A stretch of DNA of 64,000 bases from Mesostigma viride (taxonomy: Eukaryota; Streptophyta; Mesostigmatophyceae; Mesostigmatales; Mesostigmataceae). The stretch lies in assembly GCA_009746045.1 (NCBI GenBank), contig RPFO01001885.1:217657-281656 (forward strand), given 5' to 3'. A program made the position numbers and the translations under genes. This document shows, piece after piece, positions 8,345 to 17,400 of the stretch. Under the pieces are notes generated by a model. That model was not told where the DNA came from, ran no database searches, and saw only the letters and a list, made by a program, of their open reading frames with translations. Numbering within the stretch: the first letter of the stretch is position 1; each line of letters opens with the position of its first letter.

Positions 8345-9024
8345 GGAGGGATCCAGGTATTCGCGTGTGCTGCATGGTGGCTAACATCAGCCTGTCCAAG
8401 GAGGAGGATCGCAACTACAAGTCTCTTGGCGAGCGCGGGAGGACGATTGCATGGGAGGACAACGCGTTCCATATCTTGTCCAGTGACCCGAATTTCCGTC
8501 ACTACCTGAGCGGTCAGAAGGGGATGATGTCTGATGACAGGGTGCTGGTCGTTCTTAACAGCATCTTGCGCGTCACAGACCAACCGTTCGATCTCCTCAT
8601 CCTAGACGAAATATATAACACCCTCACCGCGATTTCGCAGGGCCACGTGAAATACAAGCGCGAGGTGTTGAGGAAGTTCATCAGGCTAATTGAGACGTCC
8701 AAGGTCGTGATTGCATTAGACGCTACCGTTACTCGAAAGGTATACGATTTCATAGCGGCCTATCGCGCGGCGGACACTATGGAGGTGGATTGCAACACCT
8801 TCAGGCGCCCTACCAACAGGACTCTGCGATGGGTGGATGTGACATCAGAAAAGAACTGGCGAAAGGTCTGCGTGGACAGGTTTGTTACTGAGTGTCAGAG
8901 GAGGATAGAGGCGGGGGAGAGGATCTTCTGCCCAATGTCTGGAAAAAAAGAGGCCGCCATGGCGTATGAGGTATTAAAAAAATCACGGAGCAGAAAAAGA
9001 GTGGTCGCCTTTACACTAGCCTGA
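8250..9024 (+). CDS. Origin-binding-protein-like superfamily 2 helicase, N-terminal motifs
   Basis: In this frame SNCGTGKS (Walker A/motif I) starts near 8289. It is followed by a CCMVANISL segment (motif Ia), LLILDEIYN (Walker B/motif II, DE-type) near 8593 and VIALDATVT (motif III). This order fits UL9-like origin-binding helicases, which unwind replication origins. The in-frame ATG at 8119 overlaps the primase and is not a plausible start; the domain is better read as a fusion with the preceding primase. The frame ends at 9024 because of a shift at the A7 run 8976-8982, beyond which helicase motifs continue in another frame. Confidence 0.65.
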
Positions 9025-9311
9025 CAAGCAAAGAGGATCTAGAGGTTGGTGCGAATGCTGCGTGGGCTGACCTTGACTTTCTGATTTTCAGCCCAACGAT
9101 CACGGTTGGAGTCAGCTACACGGAGCACACGTTCGACAGCATGGTGGGGATGTTCATCAACGGGGATAACTACGCGAGCTACACGACAACCCTCCAGCAA
9201 ATTTTTAGGGTTCGCCATCTAGTCAAGGGAGAGATGGTAATCTTCTACCGAGACGATACTTCGCTCATTAACCGCCCCCAACGGACTACGGCACGATCGT
9301 CGAGAACATGA
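8973..9311 (+). pseudogene. Helicase motifs V-VI of the same protein, in a shifted frame
   Basis: Reading from 8973 in the third frame gives a continuous segment with FSPTITVGVSYTEHTFD (motif V-like) and QQIFRVRH (motif VI with its Arg). This is the expected continuation of the UL9-like helicase. It lacks its own start codon and joins the preceding frame at an A7 run. It ends at a TGA (9309-9311) shortly after a C5 run (9275-9279), where the reading moves to another frame. Confidence 0.6.
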
Positions 9312-9568
9312 TCGCGGGGGACACTGCGCTCATCCAGCTGCTGTTCGACAACGCCGACGTAGTCTGCGACTGGAGCGCGGACAAGTCGCGTATCTATGAC
9401 AGAAATTGCCCCAAGTTCCGTCTCTTCTGCCGGAACCAGCAAGATCTCGCGGTGTCGAGGTCCCACTACAAGGGAAATCTCATCAAGATACTGACGGAGG
9501 ACTACGGCGTGGAGGTGTCGGCTGTGGAGGAGTTGGGGGACATCGACGCCCCCCGCTTCCGGTACTAG
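9275..9568 (+). pseudogene. Continuation of the origin-binding helicase, segment 3
   Basis: After the C5 run the frame containing the ATG at 9308 continues the protein as a helical region (LIQLLFDNADVVCDW, then LFCRNQQDL). No family motif is recognised here, but composition and lack of stops match the flanking segments. It ends at 9568, just after a C6 run (9549-9554), with the continuation in another frame. Confidence 0.5.
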
Positions 9569-10368
9569 AAGATCCGGACAAGGACAGGGAGGTGGTGCTT
9601 CTGAGCGAGGAGGAGTACAAGGATCTAGAGGGGAGAATCGGCGGCACGGTTCCACTTTCACCGTACGAAATGCGTCTGAAGGCGGTGTACGAATTGACTC
9701 ATCGGTTGTATGAGATTCCGTATGATCTCATCGACGACGAGCTCCCTCAAATTCTGGACAAGGAGATGGGGAGGAAGGCGTACGTTGGCGTTCGGCAATA
9801 TTCGAAGTTGACGGGACTAGGAACCAAGGAGCATTTCAGAGACAATCTGTTGATTCTGCAGAAGTCAGAGTCCTTGTTTGATTTGAAGGCGTATTCTCGT
9901 TTTGGACTAGCACAGTCTCTGGCCATTACGCTCAAGCTACTAGAAGGGACGCCTATCATCGACTTCATCACGACGGCTGATCCGTCCAATCTCACAATGA
10001 AGTTGACGCGCGACGAGACGATTGCACTAGGGAATAGAATTGACGGCGAAATTGCCGACAAGGCCTGGTTCATGCGCTCAACATTTGGATACCAACGGCG
10101 AGCAGGCGAGGCTGGTAGGTTGTCTTTTGCACAGTGTAGCGGGCTCGTCAACAGGTTGTTAAGCCCAACTCTGGGAATTTCTGCCAAAGGGTCAAAGGGC
10201 AACAGCCGTGGCGGTGGTTGCTTGGAAATTTCGAAGGCGGACATGCATGCGTTTCTTGATAGGTATAAACCCTCGTGGTGGGGCGATGAGAAGGATTATT
10301 CGATCACGTCGTTGTCTGGCCTGTCGATGGATGAAATCGCTCCTTTCCTGCATGGAGCGGATAAGTAA
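9550..10368 (+). CDS. C-terminal domain of the origin-binding helicase
   Basis: About 270 codons are open from the C6 run at 9549-9554 to the TAA at 10366-10368. The protein is mainly helical, with basic patches and a Gly/Ser/Lys loop (GISAKGSKGNSRGGG) near 10170-10220. In UL9-like proteins the C-terminus carries the sequence-specific DNA-binding domain; I cannot show this from motifs. A long tail without repeats and the absence of a new start signal support its being the last part of the same primase-helicase gene. An alternative is a separate small gene starting at an internal Met such as 9670. Confidence 0.5.
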   Translation, partial: PPLPVLEDPDKDREVVLLSEEEYKDLEGRIGGTVPLSPYEMRLKAVYELTHRLYEIPYDLIDDELPQILDKEMGRKAYVGVRQYSKLTGLGTKEHFRDNLLILQKSESLFDLKAYSRFGLAQSLAITLKLLEGTPIIDFITTADPSNLTMKLTRDETIALGNRIDGEIADKAWFMRSTFGYQRRAGEAGRLSFAQCSGLVNRLLSPTLGISAKGSKGNSRGGGCLEISKADMHAFLDRYKPSWWGDEKDYSITSLSGLSMDEIAPFLHGADK

Positions 10369-10516
10369 TTTTAATATTTTTAATGGAACGCGTTTCTGCC
10401 ATGCATGTAGTCATCGTTGCCAGCGACAACTGCTTCCCATGCAAATCGGAGGCCCATCCGGTTCGGGTCACACCCCGCCGCGCGGCCCTCGCCGGCTCCC
10501 TCACCCTGCGAGGCCA
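10369..10516. other. Spacer between viral helicase and satellite
   Basis: A short AT-rich run (TTTTAATATTTTTAATGG) follows the stop codon, then a GC-rich stretch leads to the satellite. No gene or clear terminal repeat is seen. Confidence 0.4.
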
Positions 10517-11186
10517 TGGCGAAAAATTGGGCGGTCTTTTCTTAAGAGTAAGTACGTGCAATTTTTCGCCACATCCAACAACCCACGCCACCTCAGCGCC
10601 GGCCAGTGGGGGAAGGTGGCGAAAAATTGGGCGTTCTTTATATAAGAGTAAGTACGTGCAATTTTTCGCCATCACTCTCACACCTTGACAAACACCTCCT
10701 ATACCCCGCGCCAAGGGGTGGCAGGGTGGCGAAAAATTGGGCGTTCTTTATATAAGAGTAAGTACGTGCAATTTTTCGCCATCACTCTCACACCTTGACA
10801 AACACCTCCTATGACCCGCGCCAAGGGGTGGCAGGGTGGCGAAAAATTGGGCGTTCTTTTCTTAAGAGTAAGTACGTGCAATTTTTCGCCATCCTTGTCA
10901 CACCTTGACAAACACCTCCTATGACCCGCGCCAAGGGGTGGCAGGGTGGCGAAAAATTGGGCGTTCTTTTCTTAAGAGTAAGTACGTGCAATTTTTCGCC
11001 ATCCTTGTCACACCTTGACAAACACCTCCTATGACCCGCGCCAAGGGGTGGCAGGGTGGCGAAAAATTGGGCGTTCTTTTCTTAAGAGTAAGTACGTGCA
11101 ATTTTTCGCCATCCTTGTCACACCTTGACAAACACCTCCTATGACCCGCGCCAAGGGGTGGCAGGGTGGCGAAAAATTGGGCGTTT
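10517..11186. repeat. 110-bp tandem satellite with internal inverted repeat, main block
   Basis: Units start at 10517, 10617, 10727, 10837, 10947, 11057 and 11167 (one 100-bp step, then five of 110 bp) and are nearly identical. Each unit carries TGGCGAAAAATTG and its exact inverse CAATTTTTCGCCA about 29 bases apart, with a CTTTTCTTAAGAG or similar AT-rich spacer. The unit can form a stem-loop. The array starts about 150 bases after the viral helicase gene. Frames across it are open in several directions only because of the repeat and are not genes. Confidence 0.9.
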
Positions 11187-11234
11187 CTCAATCCGCACGC
11201 GGAAGCAAGAAGCCTCCAGGGTGGGAGGGAGGGG

Positions 11235-11850
11235 AAAGAAACAATTGCGGATCATTGCCTGCCTAGCTTGCTTAAGGCATGGCCCGCCGACACACAAGCT
11301 GACATCATCCTAAATGAATTAACACCGGCATGCGTCATGCACACACCGGCCTGAACAGTGCTGAAAACGCCACTACAAACAGCGTGGCCACGCACCCCCA
11401 GGCTAGTGCGTTAACCGTACAGGTAGTTGTACAAGGTTCCCAAGACTGACAAACATAAAACGCGCCCATCGACCCCTTGGGCCGGTCCGAATCCACTTTA
11501 CAATAATTAATCACGACTCACTAAATAACCCAAATCAGCCAAAGATTCGGTAACTCAACCAGCCGACCCTACAGGTCCCCACCTAACCTCAGCTGGTGCA
11601 ACCAAACACGAATCTTTGCAAGTGAAGTCGTATAAAACCTACAATTAATTTTCTCGGACCGCTAATTAATAGCCACCGACCCTTATAAACAACCGGGTCA
11701 TCCAAGGAAAATTCGGGCGAGCAGGAAACCCTTTGTACAAATCGAATTAGTCAGCCCATGTCGCAGACAGCCTTCCACATCCAGGCCAAGGCATGGCGGC
11801 CTTATCTTTCCCGCATGCGTTAATTAAACTATATTCAGAGAAAACCGATT
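11235..11850. repeat. Module alpha, copy 1 (616 bp)
   Basis: Runs from AAAGAAACAATTGCGG to TTCAGAGAAAACCGATT. It is almost identical to alpha2 in the same element (a few differences near 11550), which suggests recent homogenisation or a shared replication template. Confidence 0.85.
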
Positions 11851-11941
11851 AAGATCACTCAGCTCCCAAGAAGACCAGCATTTGATTGAATACAATAAGT
11901 GGAGCCCTGCCACAAATGCAGCAGTTAACAGTGGCCTTAAG
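11851..11941. repeat. Module beta, copy 1
   Basis: About 90 bp, directly after the alpha end. Contains CCAGCATTTGATTGA followed by ACAATAAGTGG. Further copies are at 38542-38631 and 46603-46692. Confidence 0.8.
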
Positions 11942-12215
11942 GTTTCTCAATCCGCACGCGGAAGCAAGAAGCCTCCACCCAATTACCCCCCCCTGGCGCC
12001 AACCCCATTGCGCCGATTAAACTCATGACCACCGTGCGCGAAAGAGCGTGTCGCAACATCTTAAATGGCGACTCAGCCCGCGCTAGGCTATATTAACCCC
12101 CGCAGGGGCCTGCTGGTTACAATGCGACACAAGCCGGTGACCACCCCAAAAGCAAGCCCTCAAAAAGAGCCAGCATTTCGCAATTCCGGAACCGTCCAAA
12201 AAGGAAAGAGGTTTT

Positions 12216-12337
12216 CTATTCCCACTATTACCAATCCACCAACATTTGATTAAAACAAAAAGTGGGCAATTACAGAACCCATGAGTGAGCCTGCCACGCT
12301 GCACCCATTTCATGATTGATTGTAGTTCTCGTTACCC
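12216..12337. repeat. Module delta, copy 1
   Basis: 122 bp starting CTATTCCCACTATTACC and carrying CCAACATTTGATTAA then CAAAAAGTGGG. Nearly identical to delta2 at 12630-12751. Confidence 0.85.
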
Positions 12338-12372
12338 TAGAAACAAACACAAAAAGAGGGAGGGGGGGGGGG

Positions 12373-12629
12373 ACAAGAAAAAGAGACCTAGAACATCGTG
12401 CAAATGGCACTTTAGGGCGGCGTAGCCCAGGCTCGCCTCATGAGCCGTCAGCAACAGTAACTTAATTGCTACTTAACTTAACGAACTAGAAATGGCCATA
12501 CAAAACTGGCCAACTAATTCTAACTCATGGAACCGGTCCAGCCCAAGGCCCACCGTCCCGTAGTACCACTCACATAGCGGCGTTCATTCTCATCTGTTAT
12601 AAAGAAACTACGTTCAGAGAACACCGATT
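12373..12629. repeat. Module epsilon, copy 1 (257 bp)
   Basis: Begins ACAAGAAAAAGAGACC. It ends with TATAAAGAAACTACG and then TTCAGAGAACACCGATT. It appears identical to epsilon2. Confidence 0.85.
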
Positions 12630-12751
12630 CTATTCCCACTATTACCAATCCACCAACATTTGATTAAAACAATAAGTGGGCAATTACAGAACCCATGAGT
12701 GAGCCTGCCACGCTGCACCCATTTCATGATTGATTGTAGTTCTCGTTACCC
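12630..12751. repeat. Module delta, copy 2
   Basis: Starts at the base after the epsilon1 end, just as beta starts after alpha. Carries CCAACATTTGATTAA and ACAATAAGTGG. Confidence 0.85.
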
Positions 12752-13753
12752 AACCCCCCTTTCCTGGTGCTTTATCTCCAAAGCTCCGCCAACCACTTTC
12801 GCTCAGTGGCTCCCGAGGCTGCCCTGCCGCAACGGTCACGACCATTACAATCGCCGGCGGCTGTAGCGAGCCTCATGCACGATAACCCTTTGCAGGGCCC
12901 CCCCAGCCTTCCACCCTCGGCCAGTAAAAGAGGGTGTTGAATGTGCACGCAAAGACAAGGAAGAAGACGCCTCGTTTAACGATCACGGACCTCCCTCAAA
13001 GGCCAGTGCCGCCCTAACGTGACGACAACTTGTAGGACGTCACCCGATGCCACCATATCTCGATTACTGTCAACGTTGTCACCTGGGGGAGTAACTTTCC
13101 ATATTTCAGGTTTTAGTTGATGAGCAGGCTCTCATCACACACCCCAGCGGCCGATAAAGCGCAAGCGCAACTGGGCCGGCCAAAATATTTGGTCCTGCCC
13201 GGCCCAGGTCCGTCTGTTAAACTGGCCCCTTAAGTCTCGGTCTGAATCGAAATATTGCATAATTCCGGAATTCGTCCCCACCACATTCCCGAGACCTCAC
13301 GCACCCATAAGAGCGGATGCTGGTAAATATTTTTCTACTTACGCGAGGGCCGACAGACTTGTCGTCCATCACAATGCCCACTAAAAGTAACCCGACCACC
13401 CTTCCTTCGGCAGTCAGCAGTCAGGAACTGCAACCCTGCTGCGACATTCCGCAGCAAAGCGGTAGGCACTGCAGCGTGGCACGGAAATCTTACTCATGGC
13501 TTCAGAGTTCCGTACAGGTGCCACGCGCAGGCAAACGCGAAGTATTTTATAGTCTCTCGTCGGCCAAGAACCCAGCTGCGGGGAGAAAACCGACGAGGGT
13601 AATTTCAATTTCTTTTTCACAGTCACGTGACTGTTCAAGCTATGTCAGTCACGCGCCATCTCTAATCGGCCACCGCCAGCCAAAAGGCTGACGCGATTAG
13701 GGCAGCATTAAATTTCTTGTAATCCGCCATACCCATACCCCATACATCCGATT
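12752..13753. other. Module zeta, single-copy interior
   Basis: About 1 kb between delta2 and epsilon2. It holds no convincing gene; the 124-codon frame at 13317-13691 lacks recognisable motifs. It ends in a polypyrimidine/CATACCC-type stretch. Confidence 0.4.
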
Positions 13754-14010
13754 ACAAGAAAAAGAGACCTAGAACATCGTGCAAATGGCACTTTAGGGCG
13801 GCGTAGCCCAGGCTCGCCTCATGAGCCGTCAGCAACAGTAACTTAATTGCTACTTAACTTAACGAACTAGAAATGGCCATACAAAACTGGCCAACTAATT
13901 CTAACTCATGGAACCGGTCCAGCCCAAGGCCCACCGTCCCGTAGTACCACTCACATAGCGGCGTTCATTCTCATCTGTTATAAAGAAACTACGTTCAGAG
14001 AACACCGATT
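13754..14010. repeat. Module epsilon, copy 2 (257 bp)
   Basis: Copy of 12373-12629, ending at CCGATT and followed directly by the eta module. Confidence 0.85.
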
Positions 14011-14608
14011 ACGACACCATAATAGACTGAGCCGCGCAGCAGGTGCTGAGACGAAAAGGAACGACAAAGGTCTGGCGTAGCCTCGCCTCCCTGAGACGCC
14101 CTCCCCAACTCGAGTCTCGCAATAGGGAAATTTCTAGCTTCGGAGCGCAACTCTCGCGCGGCTCCTATTGTCCCCAACCACCCCTCCTCGGCAGGGGCAG
14201 CTGGACAACTGACCTGCCGCCACAAAAAAATATTTTATGACAAAAAAAGTCGTTGCTGACAGGATCCTGGTTCGGGACCTTTAGAGTCCAGGTCACGTCC
14301 CACGCACCATCGCACGGTGGCAAGCCTGCGATGTGACACTAGAGCTGTTTTAGAAACTTATAAACAGCTCCGCCGAAGCTGGCCAAACCGCCGGAGTAGC
14401 GCCCCATCCTTCGCCCATGTCAAAAAGACCCGCAGCCGGGGAAAACGACATGGGGGTAAATTTAAATTTTCTTTCCGTTGCACGACCAACTATACTATGC
14501 TTGGTCGAACAACTTAGCGGTTGTGCCACCATCTGCCTCGGCTACAAGACAGATGCAACCCGCGCTAGAATGTGCAATTTTGCACAGGCGGCCATTGCCG
14601 CCATTGTG

Positions 14609-15223
14609 AAAGAAACAATTGCGGATCATTGCCTGCCTAGCTTGCTTAAGGCATGGCCCGCCGACACACAAGCTGACATCATCCTAAATGAATTAACACC
14701 GGCATGCGTCATGCACACACCGGCCTGAACAGTGCTGAAAACGCCACTACAAACAGCGTGGCCACGCACCCCCAGGCTAGTGCGTTAACCGTACAGGTAG
14801 TTGTACAAGGTTCCCAAGACTGACAAACATAAAACGCGCCCATCGACCCCTTGGGCCGGTCCGAATCCACTTTACAATAATTAATCACGACTCACTAAAT
14901 AACCCAAATCAGCCAAAGATTCGGTAAGCAACCAGCCGACCCTACAGGTCCCCACCTAACCTCAGCTGGTGCAACCAAACACGAATCTTTGCAAGTGAAG
15001 TCGTATAAAACCTACAATTAATTTTCTCGGACCGCTAATTAATAGCCACCGACCCTTATAAACAACCGGGTCATCCAAGGAAAATTCGGGCGAGCAGGAA
15101 ACCCTTTGTACAAATCGAATTAGTCAGCCCATGTCGCAGACAGCCTTCCACATCCAGGCCAAGGCATGGCGGCCTTATCTTTCCCGCATGCGTTAATTAA
15201 ACTATATTCAGAGAAAACCGATT
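14609..15223. repeat. Module alpha, copy 2 (615 bp)
   Basis: Near-identical to 11235-11850. It is preceded here by the eta module instead of gamma'. Its end coincides with the right edge of the insertion. Confidence 0.85.
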
Positions 15224-15383
15224 CTTTTCTTAAGAGTAAGTACGTGCAATTTTTCGCCATCCTTGTCACACCTTGACAAACACCTCCTATGACCCGCGCC
15301 AAGGGGTGGCAGGGTGGCGAAAAATTGGGCGTTCTTTTCTTAAGAGTAAGTACGTGCAATTTTTCGCCATCCTTGTCACACCC
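15224..15383. repeat. 110-bp satellite, displaced right part of the array
   Basis: The sequence resumes in mid-unit at CTTTTCTTAAGAG and covers about one and a half units before diverging. Joined to the left block it restores an uninterrupted unit, showing that 11187-15223 was inserted into the array. Confidence 0.85.
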
Positions 15384-15486
15384 CCAACACACCATCACAA
15401 CTGCCGGGGTGGTGACAGATGCCAGCCTAAATGTCACAACCTGGTGAGCAGTGGTGGCAGGGGGGCACTTCTGTTTTTGCAGGTGG

Positions 15487-15515
15487 TTTAGGGTTTTAGG
15501 GTTTAGGGCTTAGGG
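15487..15515 (+). repeat. Interstitial telomere-like repeat
   Basis: Four consecutive units: TTTAGGG, TTTTAGGG, TTTAGGG, CTTAGGG. They match plant/green-algal telomere types. They lie close to the end of the satellite array. Confidence 0.55.
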
Positions 15516-16714
15516 TGAGACCCCATCCTAGGCCGCGGTCACTATAGGGTCACTATAGGGGTGGCAGATGCCAGCATAAGGGTGGTGCACTTCTCCTAGT
15601 CGCGATGACGGAATGATGACGGAATGATGATGGAAGCTACTTAATTAATTAATATTCATTAATCTCGTGTCCCCGTTGGGGAACCACGGAGGCTAAACAG
15701 GTGGGGATGTGATAAGTAACTCACATATTCTCACCTTCCATACAACAACCTTGTTTTCCAGCAGGCTGAAGAGCATGACAGGCGTCTATGAGCTCGCCAG
15801 CTCCTTGCAACGGTGATGCCGCTCCCAGGCAGCTAGGGTCCTTGACTACGCAATATAGAATGTCTACCGTGTGAAAACCTCCATACAGGAAGCGTAGCAA
15901 AGCCAGATAACTGCCCGATCAATTCTGGGTAGCTTTAGGAAGCATGGCATACGCAGCGTAAGGAAAACCATTGAAAGCTGCGGAAAATCTGATAGCACAA
16001 CTGCAACAAGTGGAGAACAAAATAGCAAGAAAAACCCAGAAACGGCGCAAAAAGTTTCATGCCAGGTTCATTAAGAGCGCAAACAGACTGGGCGGTGACA
16101 TGCGGCAAATCAACGTACCACGGCCGGCATTATTTCCTACCCAGGCGCGCAAGAAAAGCCAGCCAGCCATGGATGGATTAACCGCGGATCGCGCAGGCCT
16201 GAACGAAATCATTTTAGAAATGACAGGAAATGGCCGCAGATCGAAGATGCTTAGGTTATTTTCATGGTGTCCGTTACTAAACGCCTCTTGCTGCATCAAA
16301 ATAACCCACGAATGTGGAGTTCTACCGTCGCAGGCACACATGCTAGATTATTCATCGCGGCCAAATTGACGTTGGATGAGACCCCCGTGCAAATCTGTAC
16401 CAACAAAGGCAGCGAATTTGCAAATAGTGCAGATCTTGCTATGAAACATCATAATAGAACATCACTTTTAACCATCGGCTTAATTTTTTCGCCTGTCGCC
16501 CGCCGGATTAGCCATATTTTAACGGAACGCACGTCGCCATGGCCACCTCCGCACGGTGCGCGCACTGTGCACCACAATGTCAAAATAAGATCGCGTCGAA
16601 TTGTGAAAGTTCAGACGGGTCAGTACTTATAGTAGAGATACGAAATCTGTGGCTTCAAATCGTTGCCCGGTCGTTCTGGCATCCTAGCCGCGCAAAACGT
16701 AAAAAAAACGCGGA

Positions 16715-16850
16715 AAACACGGCATTATACGGTATTATACGGTATTATACGTCATTATGCGCTAAAACGTATTACGTATGAAAAATTATACGCTAAAAGC
16801 CAGCGTATTACGTATTATACCGTATTATACCGTATTATACGGCGTATGAT
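16715..16850. repeat. TATTATACGG-type repeat cluster
   Basis: Repeated TATTATACGG, GTATTATACC and CGTATTACGTAT words form overlapping direct and inverted repeats. A similar cluster lies at 52190-52335. Confidence 0.6.
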
Positions 16851-16884
16851 CTCACACTGCTTGTGACATCGGTTGTGACACCCA

Positions 16885-17156
16885 TGTCTCAACATGTTTG
16901 TAGTTGGTGTCTCGGTGTCTCAGAAACTCGTGGTCCGCATTGAGTGGGTGTCACGGTGTCACGACATCTGATTGGCCCGGTTCAGATTCGCCCCAAATTT
17001 TTTTAAAAAAAAACGAATTAAAAAAAAATTAAAAAAAACACGAATCTGAACCGGGCCAATCAGATGTCGTGACACCGTGACACCCACTCAATGCGGACCA
17101 CGAGTTTCTGAGACACCGAGACACCAACTACAAACCAACTACAAACATGTTGAGAC
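16885..17156. repeat. Long inverted repeat with A/T-rich loop
   Basis: Arms 16885-16990 and 17041-17156 are near-perfect inverses separated by a 50-bp poly(A/T) loop. The right arm has an extra 11-base duplication (CCAACTACAAA). The arms contain GTGTCACGGTGTCACG, which also forms the decamer arrays at 18.06-18.26 kb. It could be a fold-back MITE or the source of a hairpin RNA. Confidence 0.85.
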
Positions 17157-17400
17157 ACCGTGACACCGTGCGCTTTCACCCCGAATTCACGAGAGCGGCA
17201 GCGATGGTGATCGCTGCCAAATGAGGTAACATGGGCTAAACAACTCGGGCAGACCGGGCTGGCGTGACATCCCGGTCTGCCATGTTAGATTCCCCCCCCC
17301 ACATGGCGTGGGGATCTACGTTTGCCATCTGCCAACGTAGAAATAGATGGGGAGGGGGGGGGACAAATGATGTTTGCAACATTGCCCAGTTGACATAGCC

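Larger units (their letters stand above)
3116..10368. mobile_element. Endogenous polinton-like / small DNA virus block
   Basis: The tightly packed genes for packaging ATPase, tyrosine recombinase, primase-UL9-like helicase and AT-hook proteins form a replication-integration-packaging set known from polinton-like viruses and relatives of nucleocytoplasmic viruses. Major and minor capsid genes and the maturation protease are not in the window. The left edge abuts a minus-strand retroelement and the right edge a 110-bp satellite; no terminal inverted repeat could be fixed. The element is therefore partial or interrupted. Confidence 0.65.
11187..15223. mobile_element. Modular dimeric element, copy 1, inserted in the satellite
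   Basis: The 4.04-kb insert begins TCTCAATCCGCACGCGG and ends TTCAGAGAAAACCGATT. Its flanks fuse to an intact satellite unit with at most a 2-base TT duplication. Module order is gamma'-alpha1-beta-gamma-delta1-epsilon1-delta2-zeta-epsilon2-eta-alpha2. It has no long coding frame. Frames of about 60-125 codons here are not conserved between copies. Direct repeats of modules, no clear target duplication and no TG/CA ends argue against an ordinary LTR element. Split-direct-repeat DIRS/PAT-like elements or Penelope-like partial tandems are the closest known formats; this is inference. Confidence 0.6.
15384..16884. other. Intergenic stretch with telomere-like and A/T repeats
   Basis: No supported gene. 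Contains a telomere-like run at 15487-15515, a direct repeat TCACTATAGGG (15538-15560), a GGAATGATGA duplication (15607-15630), and a frame at 16264-16632 with a weak integrase-like NKGSEFANS peptide that I do not trust. It ends in TATTATACGG-type repeats. Confidence 0.4.

Noticed and set aside
10517-11186. CRISPR array
   Set aside because: Units are tandem without variable spacers, and the context is eukaryotic.
10704-11191. Overlapping 70-90-residue proteins on the minus strand (MSRCDKDGEKLHVL...)
   Set aside because: They repeat exactly with the 110-bp satellite period and have no independent support.
14417-14728. 103-residue frame in the modular element
   Set aside because: The homologous DNA at 47408-47650 diverges and truncates the frame, so coding is not conserved.
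11235-15223. Ordinary LTR retrotransposon with alpha as LTRs
   Set aside because: Alpha lacks TG/CA ends, there is no primer-binding site or polypurine tract that I can see, and no 4-6-bp target duplication.
16264-16632. Integrase-like peptide NKGSEFANS
   Set aside because: The key Asp is absent, and no other integrase motif lies near. Chance similarity is likely.
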